Origin: Hypericum androsaemum
Taxonomy: Eukaryota; Streptophyta; Magnoliopsida; Malpighiales; Hypericaceae
Assembly: GCA_963995505.1 (NCBI GenBank)
Contig: OZ023189.1
Span: 18,809,495 to 18,873,494 of the forward strand
Direction of reading: 5' to 3'
Length of the DNA stretch: 64,000 nt
This document shows, one piece after another, positions 1 through 12,800 of this stretch (position 1 is its first letter; the number at the start of each line of letters is the position of its first letter). The translations under genes were made by a program, and so were the position numbers. The notes beneath the pieces are model-generated. The model worked only from the letters and a program-made list of their open reading frames with translations. It had not been told where the DNA came from and did no database searches.

Positions 1-599
1 ACGTTTTCAGAATTTGAATCCAGACTTCTAATTAACTTCCAATTGGGAAAGGCATAAAGGCATAATTAAGTTTTTTTTTGGAAATGGTGGGGTCATGCCC
101 CTATATAAATATAAAATACAAGTCCAAATACATCGAAAAAAGTAATCTACCTATAATTCAAACTCCTATCAAGAGGGTTGTGCAACACCTCATCCCGACG
201 ACTACTACTACTGGCCTCAGAAGAGGGATCCCCTCTCTCAAAGTTGCGGCCGCTGATCTCAGTAAAACTCTCCGACAGTAAAAATCTAGTAAAAAAACTC
301 TATGTGAGAAGGAAAGAGTACCTCGGCAAGGTCAGAGTGACCTGCCTTGACACATAATTAAATATACGGTCCATGATGCTAGTAACCCAACACCTGAAAT
401 AATAGAATTTATCATATGGGGACGGATTTTTTCTGGGAAGAGCAATTTCGCTCCGAACAGAATGAGGGCGAAAAAGGAAAAAATATGACACGTGTGCATG
501 TCATGGGGGTGGGGTGGGGGTTGGGCGCGTGGAGTGATTTGAGTGAATATATTTTTTTTAATCTTGCTATTTCTCGTAATATAAAATTTTTGAATTAAT

Positions 600-1020
600 A
601 TACCGTGCCATTTTACGTAACCAGGCATGCCATTTAATCGTAATAGGACCTATCATTTGATTAATTATTTAATTAATTATAAGTTTTATTAAATATTAAC
701 CTCACATGCCATTTGACATAACTAGGCATGTCATTTAATTAATTATTAATTTTATTAAATATATTAACGTGATATATCATTTGACATAATCTGGACATGT
801 CATTTGACATAACCGAGCATGCCATCTAATTTATTATTAGTTTTATTAATATTAATGTGACATGCCATTTGATATAACTTGGGCATGCCATTTGACATAA
901 CCAGGTATGTCATTTAATTTATTATTAGTTTTATTAAATATTAACCTGACATGATATTTGACATAACCTCGGCATGCCATTTGACATAACTTGGGCATGC
1001 CATTTGACAAACACCTTCGA
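600..1020. repeat. AT-rich tandem repeat array, about 100-bp units
   Basis: Repeats of the phrase catgccatttgacataac alternate with taatttattattagttttatta, giving degenerate units of roughly 100 bp at about 620, 720, 810 and 900. No reading frame of interest runs through it. Positions 1-600 hold no gene that I can support. Confidence 0.7.
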
Positions 1021-1023
1021 GCC

Positions 1024-1760
1024 CGCTTGTAACTCGGGTCGACTATTAACTTCAAAAGTATTTTCGACATCCTTCCACTCTAAACTTAGAGAAATCATAA
1101 ATTACAAAGTTGTAGATATCTTAACTCGTACAGAAACTTGAATCAACTTAATCGGACTCCGGAGTAAGAACTTGTGGCCCCCAACCGAAACCTGTTCTCG
1201 TAACTCGATCAACTCTTAACTTCAAACATATTTTTAACATCATTTTACTCTGAATTTGAAGAAGTCATAAACTACAAAGTTGTAGATATACATAACAGCT
1301 TCACACATTAACTTCAATCACCTCAATCGGAGCCCGGAGTGGGAATTTGTTGCTCCCAAACCAAAATTAATTGATCGTAACTCGGTCGACTCTTGACTTC
1401 AAACTCTTTTTCGACATACGTACACTCCAAATTAGAAAAAGTCATAAACTACAAAGTTGTAGGTATATGTCTCAGCTTTATCTAAAAACTTAAATCACCT
1501 CAATCGAACTCAAGAGCAAGAAGTTGTGGCTCTCCAACCAGAACCTATTGACTGCTATTTGGTCAACTCTTGACTTCAAACTAATTTTTGACATCTTTAC
1601 ATTCCGAACTTGGAGAAGTCATGAATTTTAAAGTTGTAGATATACGTCTCAACTTCACACAGAAACTTGAATCAACTAAATCGAACTTCGAAGTAAGAAG
1701 TTATAGTTCTTCAACCAAAACTTATCCTCGTAAATTGGTTGACTATTGAACTAGGAACCA
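1024..1760. repeat. Satellite-like tandem array, four copies of a ~176-bp unit
   Basis: Each unit begins near gtaactcggtcgactcttgac and contains ctacaaagttgtagatat about 90 bp later, then aaacttgaatcaac and a tail ending in aaccgaaacctg. Units begin near 1028, 1199, 1376 and 1551, with a partial one at about 1730. Copies differ at many positions, so the array is old. From 1760 to 2212 I see no gene; a 70-codon frame at 1813-2025 has no recognisable features. Confidence 0.75.
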
Positions 1761-2212
1761 CACTCGGGTGAATATTAGCAGAAACCTCTGCATGTAGTGA
1801 AAAATACCAAAAATGCACCTCCTAGAACATGACCGTTCGATTCCTTTCCCCAAATATTTAATGACGTGGACAGAGGAGATGGTATCTCACTCCGTGCACA
1901 ATCCAACCGTGCATGGATGGTTGAAGGAATTTTCAAACTGTTATCTTTACAAGCAAAAGTTGTTTTACCTTCGAGGTATCCGAGACTATTTCATAAAAAT
2001 ATTTGATTTAAACCGAATTGGTTGACTAAGGAAATGTGCAGATATGAGATGATTTCTAATGAAAAAGTATAGACTTTTTCTCTTTTACATTTTGGAATTC
2101 AACCTCGTAACCAGAAAAGAATTGCACATCGTTGTTGGAAAATAAAACAAGAGTGTTAGTTAAAGCGAGCTGCGAAGTTAGCTTAAAAGTAGACATAAAG
2201 AGAGAGATTTAG

Positions 2213-2889
2213 CTGGACAAGCAAGGCAACTTCAGGGTCACACTCCAAAGTGGCATAATCCAACACGGGAAACTAAAAGAAAACTGCTATGCTCAGCTCC
2301 ACAGTACATCTTCCAATACTCCTTGCCCTTTATCTAACGGGTTCGAGTCCGCCAAGATCATCACCACCACCTCCGATGCCCAAACCTACGCGCTTGGGCT
2401 TCCAGGAACCCTAAAGTTCTCGAGGGAGACATGCGCATCGGCCTTCATCGGCTACTTCAAGCACCCTCACCCTCCCCTCCCTCCTCTCCCTAAGTGGAAG
2501 CTCCCTCCTCTTGGCCACCACGAATACAAATTCCCTCCTTTGCCTCCCAAGGTCTACCCTCCATTCCATCCCAAGGTCCTCCCTCCTAAGCCAAGTCTTC
2601 CACCCGTCAAGCCTAAGCCGAAGAAGCCTTGTCCACCACCGGTCCCAAAGGTCATCAAGCCGGCTCCCAAGCCTTTTAAAAAGCCATTGCCTCCCATCTT
2701 CAAGAAGCCATTGCCTCCTCTGCCGCCTGTTCCACCATTCTACAAGCCTCTGCCTCCCATTCCTAAGCCCCCTTCAAGAAGCCATGTCCGCCTCTCCATC
2801 CTCTTCCTAAGATCCCTCCTCACAAGTTCTTCCACCACCCCAAGTTTGGGAAATGGCCTCCCATGCCACCTTATGCCCCTATTCATTAA
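2213..2889 (+). pseudogene. Decayed Ole e 1 / proline-rich cell-wall protein gene
   Basis: One frame (codon starts 2213, 2225) reads LDKQGNFRVTLQSG..., then cysteine-containing stretches (ENCYAQL, SNTPCPLSNG, SRETCASAF) typical of a pollen Ole e 1 domain. A tail rich in PP-L-P-K, PKPKKPCPPP and KKPLPP motifs follows, as in plant PRP-type wall proteins. Two lesions are visible. The frame is closed at its 5' end by TAG at 2210-2212, with no start codon or signal peptide. A one-base frameshift near 2768-2772 moves the last ~40 codons (FKKPCPP... HHPKFGKWPPMPPYAPIH) into the next frame, ending at TAA 2887-2889. An upstream exon could supply the missing start, but none is recognisable. The intact homolog would be a secreted wall structural protein; this copy is probably non-functional. 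Confidence 0.7.
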
Positions 2890-3062
2890 TTAAGTAATCA
2901 ACGCAATTAATTATTTAATAAGTTGGTGTTGTTGCTTCTCGTTTCCCATTTGCTGCACTCGTCCAGGACATGAACTAATGTCTGTCATCTATGTTGCTCA
3001 GTATGTACTGTTTCAGTTGTAATGATAATTTAGATATAATGCTTTTAAAATAATGGCAAGCA

Positions 3063-4006
3063 TGTTGGAAACTTTCGGGTTGGAGGATGAACAATGGTGT
3101 ATCACCGACTTCAAGGATCTTTCGATTCTTTTAGATAAATAATTCGACCCTTCCGAATAAAATTAGTGAGTTGAACAGGTTTACGAATTATTACCTTCGG
3201 GATACAATGAAGCCCTAACACCGTAATTGATTTCAAGGATTGAAGTCTCTTGACCCGACCTAGAATACACTATATCAAGTTTCTGATGATGCTTTTTAGA
3301 AGATGAAAGAAAGGGAAGGTTTTCCGTTATCCTTTGAGAACCTATTCATCGCTATTTATAAGGGATTGACACCATAATTGATGCCTCTTCATCACCAAAA
3401 TATTTATGTAATAAGTATCAATGGTGGCTAATGTCTTGTCGATCATAGCTCGGGGGGCTGCCGCACCCCCGGACCCCCTTTCGTAGCGGCATACACTAAA
3501 CTGACAATTTTGAAAATATCCAACATTCTCTCCCTATTTTCAAAACTTTAAAAATTAGTAAATAAAGTAATATAAAATTTTAAAAAAATGGAGTGACTAC
3601 ATCACTTAAGTGGCTGGCTACGTAGCTGAGTGAGATCAAGCCAACGTAGTTCAAGGAAGGATGGGAATAAGCATCATCGTAGAAACCAATACATAGGTGA
3701 TAGGTATCTTTTGGTTTTGAACCTTTACTTAGTGTAAGGAATTCAAAGACTTATCGAGGTTCTATAGTGAACGAGCCTTGAACCAAGTACTCGTTGTAAT
3801 AAAACCGGAGTGTCCACAGATATTGATTTCAGAGGATAGAGTCTTATCGAGGTTCTATAGTGAACTCTGTCCCACACCCTGGTAGGGGCGCTGCCCCCTA
3901 GCCCCCCGCGACCTGAGCTGTCAGGTCGATCACAATCTTGGGGGGCAACGGGACACCCCCTTCGTAACGGCATACACTAAACCGACAAATTTAAAAATAT
4001 CCAACA
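3063..4006. mobile_element. Candidate degenerate LTR element
   Basis: A segment starting tgttggaaac (3063) and ending atatccaaca (3525) has LTR-like inverted ends TGTTGGA/TCCAACA. A diverged copy of its 3' end, including ggcatacactaaac-gacaa and atatccaaca, recurs at 3920-4006. The outer flanks are aagca (3058-3062) and aagta (4007-4011), a possible 5-bp target duplication with one mismatch. Between them the 22-bp phrase cttatcgaggttctatagtgaa occurs twice (about 3750 and 3844). No coding domain is recognisable. Confidence 0.4.
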
Positions 4007-4149
4007 AAGTACTTGTTCTATTTTTCTCTGACTTTTTAACGAGATTTCTCAAAAAAAGATTGATTTGTGTTGAAACATGAAAATAATGCTTCGGGTTTTC
4101 GAGTTCGTATGTAACAACTCGTACTTGGGCGACGAGTGCTGACCGAGTG

Positions 4150-4520
4150 GGCACCTCATGCTTCGGGACGTCCGGGTGGTGGGGGCCTCGTCCTTGAAGT
4201 CCGAGTGGGCGCCTCGTCTGGATAGGCATTTTTCCTTTGATGTTCGGGTGGACGCTTTACCCTTGGAGTCCTATGGGCGCCTCGTCCTTGAAGCCCGGGT
4301 GGGGTGTCTCATGCTTGGAACGGGACGTCCTGATGAGCATTTTTCTTTTGAAGACCGATTAGGCGCCTTGTCCTTGAAGACCGATTGGGCGCCTCGTCTT
4401 TGACAACCGATAGGGCACCTTGCTTTTGAGGACCGATAGGGCACCTCGGCCCAAAGTCTGATAGGGCGCCTTGGCCCTAAGCCTGATAGGGTGCTTTGGC
4501 CCATTAGGCGGGAGCCCGAT
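4150..4520. repeat. Degenerate short tandem repeats (gaccgat-gggcgcctcg type)
   Basis: About a dozen imperfect units of 25-35 bp share the core gggcgcctcgtccttgaag or gggcaccttggcc. Such arrays are common in Ty3-type LTRs, which fits the LTR-like downstream segment. The short open frames on both strands here are products of the repeat. Confidence 0.6.
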
Positions 4521-5215
4521 ATGACACTTTGGGTTTTCGAAAGGGCGGTCGAGATGAGTGCTTTGAAGTTAATTTGGATGGTGACGAACTTAAGACGAGG
4601 TTTTACATAGAAGGTTCGTGAATTTGAGACGGCTTATATTTGCCTAAGTTGAGACGGATTCTCAAGATTCGGGCAAGACTTGGTAGGTTCCTCTTTAGGC
4701 TACGGTTGCTTGGTCGGCACGATCAGAATATTTTTATTAGAGGATGAGATATGCTCATTTGGGAAAAGTAGTTTGGATTTTTCTATTCTAAGCCTGGTTG
4801 ATTTGGAAGCAATATATTCGTTCGGGACGGTCTTCTTACTTCGGAAGGGCAGTTTAGCTAATTCCTATTCCAGGCTGGATGAATGAAGGCAGCCTAATAG
4901 GGATTTCTTTTAACTTGGAGGCCAAGGTTAGGTCACAGGAGTTCTATATAAGAAGGGCACGAAGAGAGATGGGATCATCAACACAACAAACAAACCTATT
5001 ACTCTTTACTCTTTATCGTAGCTTAGCCCTAGTCTAGCTCTTTTTCCACCCTCTCCGTTAGGCCAACCTTGGGACGACCACTCCGAATTCGTCTCAGGTA
5101 GTCTTGACGTTCTTGTACCCACTTTTTCTGTAACAATTTATTTAGTTAAATTCCATATTTAATAATTTATTATTGAGTCACGTATCTCTTTTTATTCTTA
5201 TATCTATCTGCTAAA
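4520..5215 (+). mobile_element. LTR-like segment with TATA box and R/U5-like sequence
   Basis: At 4942-4955 ttctatataagaag is a good TATA box. It is followed by acacaacaaacaaacctatt, a pyrimidine-rich stretch and ctgtaacaatttattt, an order typical of the U3-R-U5 part of a plant LTR. I cannot find paired ends or a primer-binding site, so the boundaries are approximate and this may be a solo or truncated LTR. Confidence 0.4.
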
Positions 5216-5489
5216 TTTAAAAAATTACTCGACCTCATCCTCTTCCCTTGTCTCTTTTATGAAAACCTACCCAAATATGATATTTTGTATACAATTAATA
5301 CAGTGACGAAATCTATCTCAATTAACAGATGTTTGCAATCCGAAATGCATCCTAAAATTAGGATGACGGACCCTTTTTCTTCCAATCTCTAGCCATTAAC
5401 AAATAATATGATAGAGCAGATACATTATAAAATTTTAAAAGAAAAAAGTATTTTAATACTGTAATTTTATTATTGCATCGAAAAGAAAG

Positions 5490-5862
5490 TGGGTTGATGT
5501 TTTCCTCAGATGGGTTAGTCTAGCATGGGATTGGGGTGTATCAGGGGTCGATTTGTGATGTTTATGCTTTAGCAGTGTTATCGTAGTGCACTCTTTTCCC
5601 TGCTTTGGTTTTTTCCCGGTGGGGCAGATTTTTCGGAGTAGGTTTTAATGAGGCTTGCGGCTGCAACATGATATTTTAGTACTTGGGGAGCATCACGAGT
5701 TGAAGGGATGTATTTTGGACGGCTGAATGCCATGCTAGGTGGGTAAATTTGTTGTTTTAAGTGTGTTTCGTTGATTATGCGGTATGTGGTTGATGATTTG
5801 TAACGCTACAGTACTGGTTTGATTATATTAATGATATGGCTTGTTTCTCCCTAAAAAAAAGA
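5490..5862 (+). mobile_element. LINE 3' end remnant
   Basis: The stretch tttttcccggtggggcag, then taatgaggcttgcggc, then tgatatggcttg and an A-rich end (ccctaaaaaaaag at about 5850) is the typical 3'-UTR layout of plant L1-type LINEs. No coding domain remains. From 5863 to about 6650 the DNA is AT-rich with no gene visible; it forms the distal upstream region of NUP188. Confidence 0.55.
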
Positions 5863-6831
5863 AATTGGGATATATAAACGCGATATTTATCTAAAAACAA
5901 AGTCCTGCCAGTAACTTATGAGGTTTTATCTGGAAATGCGGCTCTTAATAACAATATCAATCAATCACCAATGAAATGTACATCACGTGGAGCTGCCTAC
6001 GACATTTGTGTCAAAGATATTATCTATTTATTAATATATGATATTTAAATTTTGAATAATTTTAACTATTTTAAATAAAATTATAGTACTTAACGATATC
6101 GATGTAGTACATTTTTGCATATTTAGCTTAGCATTTTAATGAGTAACAATACTTAACGTATAAAAAAAGTTGCTCAAAGGCCGAGCACAATAATGCGTAC
6201 CATTATCAAAATTATTTTTAATCCAATATATATTGGTCCGATTACTTCATATCTGGGTTAGATTATATTAAAATTGTCTTCAAATATCTTCACACCAGAA
6301 TAACATTAATGCATTTTGAATTTGATATATCAAATTATTTTAAAACAACTACTTGTTGTAACAATGCAACAATGAATAATGTGTAATTATAATTTAAGTT
6401 CCAACGAATAGTATTTTCAAAAGTAACTCTATAACTCGAATCCAAAATTTCTTCTTTGCAGGTTTTACTGGTTATATCAATATAAGGAAAAATTCAAATG
6501 ATCATCCTGTGTTATCAAGGTTTTGCGCATGAGTAATTGATTTTTTAAACTGAATTGTAACGTTTTAAACTACACGTACTGATATACAAAATCGCGATAC
6601 TACAATGTACTAAAATAAAGTTTTCCCTGGAAATCTTGTTTTCTTCCCTCTTAAACCCCTCCCTCCCTTTCCCCCACGGGAAAAAATAAATCCAAATTAC
6701 TTTCTTCCCCAAGAAAAAGAAGGGAAGCGCGAAGAGGGAGTATCTTAAAACAAACGCGACCCCTTCTCTTCTACTTGAGCTAGGGTTTCCTATGCTTTGA
6801 GAAAGAAAAAACCGTTAGGTTCCTTCCGGAA

Positions 6832-9800
6832 ATGTCGACGACCACCGCCAAGTCAGTGGACCCCGCCCTATGGTGGGACCCGTTCACATCCCTCCTCGCC
6901 GACCTCGAGAACGCCCCCCTCGCCGCCGACCTCGCTCCTCCACTCGTAAGCGGCGCCTCCTCTCTTCTCTCTCTCCCTCTCTCTGCACCTAACCGCTTTT
7001 GTTTCGATTGTTTCACAGGCGAAGAAGTTGAAGGATAACCGGTCGTGGTTCGTGGAGACGGTGTCTCGGTTTAAAGGACCTAATGCGAAGTCGCGGGAGG
7101 CATTGAGCTCCGATAAGCTCGCGATCGGGCCTCACGAGCTGACTGTTAAGCCGGAATTGAGAGACAAGGCTCTCCACATCAGCTCCTATCTTGTAATTTC
7201 ACTTTCCGCTCTCCCGTTTCTCTATTGAATTTTTTACTTTAGTTTGGGATAAGGAGTGTGAACTGAGGTTATTTGTTTGCCTTTGGTGCAGTGTTTAGAC
7301 GAGGTGCAATCGTACATTGTTGTGGAGAGGTCTCTTGAGCGCAGCGGCTTGGCTGTGGATTCCGTTCCTGAGGAGTATCTCCACGTGGTCAGGCCATTTT
7401 GCTCTAACTAGATTGTAGTGAATTGTTTTACAAAATATTTGAATTAAGCTTGACCTTGTCTTGAGAATTATGGAAGTGTACTCTAGGAAACATGATAATA
7501 TTAGGGTTTTAGGGAGGGGATGTGGGCACTGGTGGTTACAAAATTATGTTCCCGGTGGTTTTTGGGTTGATATGTTTTATGGTCATGGTTTGCGGAGAGG
7601 CGAGTTTTCAAACTATGACGGTGGTTCTGCTGACATTTTTTGGTTTTTTTTTAATTGTTCAAAGGTATTGATTCACTATTACATCGAGCGGCAGTGTCTG
7701 TTGAAGTGTACCCGACGAATTCTCATGCATGCTTGTAAGTTTAGGACATTCTTTCTCGCTCTGTTGTTTCCTTGTACTTCAATTCTCACTGCTTTGGTTT
7801 TTCTGATACATGTTTAGCCTCTGATGCAATATTCTTAAACAGAAGCGCCTCTATAGTTTTCCCTGATGACTTGTTGACTTTCGTTTCATAAAGATTTTTT
7901 TTCCTACTTTTTCACCATTTAAGCTCAGCTGTGTCCATTTGCAGTATACGTTGGGATTACAGACAATGATGCAAATGCTGTCAAGGACGAGGCTTTAAAG
8001 TTAATTTCTGACGGGTTAGAGTCCAAGTTAATATCTGTGCTTCAGGACCTCCTATCTACCAGTCATCCTGGTAATATGGTGAGTCTGATGCCATGTTGAA
8101 GTCAATTCAAGTTTGATTCGGCCTTAGTATTTGTGGGTAAATGCCTCTGTTGGTGATGTTTTATGTTCTCTATTCGACATGTAATCTAACTCTTGAGTTC
8201 TTCAATATACTGATTTGCATCTGGATCATGATCTTTTCAACTTATTTAGGTCTGGAGGAAAATTCTTGTTTCATTTATCGTTCTATTTAAATTAGCTTCT
8301 TTTCATGGGGACATATGCAGGATGCTGATCTTTTCACTTTATGGGCTGAAGAGACACTGACTGAAGACAACTTGGTTTTGGATATTCTCTTTCTGATTTA
8401 CTATGAATCCCTCTGTGCTTGCAATGGTGAGACATGGAGAAGATTGTGCTCACTTTATAAGGTACTGTGGTGAATGTTGTCTACAGTATTCCTTCTCCTT
8501 CCTCGTGTGTCTCCCTAACCTCTTACGTAAATATTGCCATAGGGGGTCTTATCTGGAGCCTATAATCTTGGAAATTTGGAAGTGTCAACTGAAGCACTGA
8601 AGTCTGCTCATCATACCAAAGTGCAGCTACTACTCGTACTTATAGAAGCGCTGGACTTGGAAAATCTTTTTCAGTTGGTTCATGATGCAGTACCTTTCAG
8701 GTTCCTAGTCTTATGCGCTTCCACTTGTCTCAAAAGGGGTAGTATTTGTGAGACTGCTTGAATGTTGAGGGAATCCATGAAAGCCTTCGGCGATAAAAAT
8801 TGTGACCCTTCAATTGTCTCAAAAAACTTTTATTTACCCTAAGATACAAATTTTCGGGAAAGTCGTCGTTAGATTTTTTCTTTTGGATACTTGTCATTTT
8901 ACTGTTTGATGAGGTTCCTCGAGAGGGTGTGCCTGTTACTTGATATACTTTGATCCAAATAATGTTTGGACATGATGTCATTAGAATTGAATAATTGGTA
9001 TGTTCCTTTGATCATTCGATGATATGCACGTCACCAGGTGAATGCTTGACTGGAATTCTTAGAGGTTCCTGATCCTTTTAAGTCGTTAAGAAAGAAAGGT
9101 TTCTGTTATCTTGGTTTGATGGATGTTAAATTGTGGACCTAGCAACGGCAAGGGCCGTTTATAATTCTGGTGCTTACAATTCCATTCCACATGTCTTATG
9201 GAATCAAGCACTGTCATGTTCTCCGTTACATTTCAGGCAGGGGTCGTCATACTTTCCCGTCGAAGAAATTCAACAGATGGATGTGTTAGTATCTACATTT
9301 GAGGTCTTTGAAATGAAAGGAGCTGCACCTCTAATTCTGGCGTGGGCAGTTTTCCTTTGTCTACTATCATCACTTCCTGAAAAAGAAGAGAATAATGTAC
9401 TAATGGTCAGTGTCTTTCGGATTCCCCTTTCTTAGATTGATATTAATCGGTGCAGTTGATCACACTACGCTGCTACATTACTCCAGGATATTGATCATTC
9501 TGGTTATGCTAGACAAGCAATTGAAGGTGCATCATTGAGCTATTGTCTCATGATTCTTGATAGTGACATGTTACAAGAGTCAGATGTAAGTAACCTTTTT
9601 GCTTTAGCTTTTAGTATCTTCTTTTAAGAGTTTAGCATTTAGTATCTAATTTGTAAATAGCAGCTTGCTAAGCCTATCTTGAGCTTCGATACATGTTCTG
9701 ACATTCAGCCTGCTAATGATGGTTTCCGTTTTCTGTTCCTTTATGGTATTTTCCTTGTGTTTATAGGGTCCTGTTGCTGGTTATCGAAGTGTCTTAAGGA

Positions 9801-12800
9801 CCTTTATTTCTGCATTTATTGCCTCATATGAGATTAACGTTCAGGTAAACATGTTTAACTCCAACTATTTGTCAGAGTTTTGCAAATTAGAAATTGTTCT
9901 TACCTATTCCGATTATTCTATCCTACAGTCGGATGATGATACCGTGAACCTGATCCTGGATATTCTGTGCAAAATTTATAGGGGGGAGGTTCGTAATGTA
10001 TCCTGGTTTTTCCTATTAAATTTGGTTGTCGTCCACCAGATGTTTGATATCTGTTGCTTAAGTTCCATTTACGAGGAGCTTTTTTCATCAACTTCGACAG
10101 GAGTCACTGTGTGTTCAGTTCTGGGACAAAGAGAGCTTCATTGATGGTCCTATCCGGTGTTTTCTTTGTGCCTTGGAGGAAGAATTTCCTATCAGGATTT
10201 CTGAACTTGTTCGCCTGCTATCATGTCTCTGTGAAGGAAGTTGGCCAGCTGAATGTGTGTGAGTGATGTCTCTGAAGTTTATGATTGACAGCCTTGGATC
10301 TTTGGCTCTACAAATCTTTAATTTGTTCAACTCATTTGTAGATCACATAAATTTATTATCTACTGCTGATGAGGGGTACTTCCATCTGCAATTAAAGTAA
10401 TCCTGCCAAGCACTTTAAATAGCAGAGCAGCAGTCGCAGACTGCTTCATGGTGCAGGTCCATAATAAACACTAGAATACCAGTATCCCTGTATGCCAGAA
10501 AGTGGCCTTCAGTTGGTTAATGCTATACGGAGAGTTAAAGCAATTGAACAAGCTTATACAAGGACCTGTTGTAGCCTGGCTGGAATTATATTCTGTGCTC
10601 AACTGGATATTGAAATTTTCTTTCTGGCTTTAGGTTATGTTGCAAATAGGCAAATACGTAATATATTTCTTTCCTACCTGTTATAGACATTTGAGCTTTT
10701 AGATTGGATAATCTGGATGATGAAGATAAATGACTTGCAATGATCACTCAATAAATTAGCCGCTTATTGATGTCTCCTGTTCCTCCTATGGTGGGATCAC
10801 TTCATGCCCTGGGCTATCCTTGAAAGCGGGATACAATCGTGGCCCCGGATTTTTTCCTTTCAGTCGATGAATGTTATTTGTTGTGTTGGTGCTTGGCCTT
10901 CCAGTTCATAGCTTCATATCGACCAAAGAGTTGAACTTCTTGTTCAGCTGGATGTGAATGCTCACTAGAAGAACCATGCCTTCTAATTCCGGCATTGATA
11001 TATCTTTGGTACATTTGATATGTTCCTCGAGTCCTTGAGATTGAGTCATCTTCTGAGCATAGATATGTTTTTATGGTTATTATCTAAGTTAATCTTGTCT
11101 TACCATATGTTACTCTTTTGTCAACAGGTACAACTTTCTTGACAAATCTGTTGGTGTGACGACTTCCTTTGAAGTTTCTAATGTGACCTTGGTGGATAAC
11201 ACCTGTCAGATTATTGAAACTCAAGAGAGGTTACTTGTTCCTGGATTTGAAAATTTATATATTCCTGGCAAGTCTCGGGGGCAAGTTCTGAAACTTATCG
11301 ATGGAAATGTTGCACTTGTACGGTGGGAGGTTAGTTGTGCACTTTGCTCAATTTTTCCCAGTTTGTAAGGTGTCAGTTTCTCTGGCTAAAAAGTATTTTG
11401 GCTTTTCTTTCGGCAACTTGGCTCTTTGATTCCCATAATCTTTTCCTTATCCTTTTGCCTTAGTTTGTCTGCGTTATGGTTTAAAGGTTCTTTTACTAAT
11501 ATATAGTAGCTTATTTTGTTTTACTGGATTTCAATCTATTTGTGGTCCTCTGTAAGTCTTCATTGGTTCCAGTGCAGTTTATATTGTGTTACAATATCTT
11601 GTGCTATGTACTGATTCGATACTGTTAACTAAACTTTGCTCGACATAAATTTTCTTAGGTACAACATTTTAACATAGAAGCTTGGTGGTAGCAAAGCTGG
11701 GGAAATCTTTTATCCACACTTGTTTTGGTCCTTGCTAACACAAGGTTTTCTTTTGTAGAATACTCCATCTGGTTTGATCGTATTGCTCCTACGTTTAGCC
11801 CAAACACGTTGTTTGGATGCCAACGAAAAAGTTCTTATTCTCGACCTTCTAACTCGTATGGTATCATTCAACACGGTAATGCTCTTAAGCTTATCTGTAT
11901 CATACATGATCAACTATTGTGAAGAGGTTTGATTTGATTTTTCATTCTTTTCTAAGTAATCATTCTATTCATGGCAGGCCGTAACTTTTTCATTGATGGA
12001 AATTGGAAACTTGCTGAATTTTGATACAGATCTAGTGTATGGGCAGCTAGAGAAGCGTTTCTGGTAATGGGCTGATGTGAATGCAATACTTTTCTATTTT
12101 ACCTTTTGGTATGTCAAGCTAGTAACCTTCGATGAAATATGGTTCTGTCGTTGTTCCTTTGCTGGTCAAATTAGCACAGACTGGTTGATTTATTTCTTCA
12201 TTTAGTTTTACCTGGAAAGGTTGTAATAATGTCCCACCTTTCCTGATGCAGGGCAGTGGAAGTTATTTGTGCAATCGTAAAAAACTTGCATCCTAATGCT
12301 GCAGCTGCAACTGTAATGTCCCTGGCTGTAAGCATGTTGTCCGTGATGCTGAGATGGTAATACAATGTTGCCCTTATTCAATGATTCTTTTTTCATTGCT
12401 TTTTTCCTAACAAGTAATTCTACTTCATTCTGCATGCACTAGAGACTAGGTTCTTAATTTCTTTTTCGTTTTAGCTACTTTTTACACCGTCCTAAATTGA
12501 ACTTTTTCTGAATAGTTAAACCAAAGCAAATGAATGATGTCATTGGTTTTTATTCTCTCTGCAGTGCTCCATCGCATATAGCTTCTATCTGTCTAAAAGC
12601 AAATATATTTGAGACGCCTACAAGAACAAGCATCTTTGATGTTGGCAATGATGTTTCAACAAGGTAAACTATGTTCAGAAAATTGTGCAATTATTTGACG
12701 TCTGAGATCTTGTGTACTTCGGATCTAGAACCAAAGCCAAGACGAATGTCGGGTTCTTAACAACTTTATTGTGTTTTGTTCGAATGATTGTCATTCTAGA

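Noticed and set aside
1813..2025. 70-codon open frame
   Set aside because: No recognisable domain, promoter or codon bias, and it lies in repeat-rich DNA.
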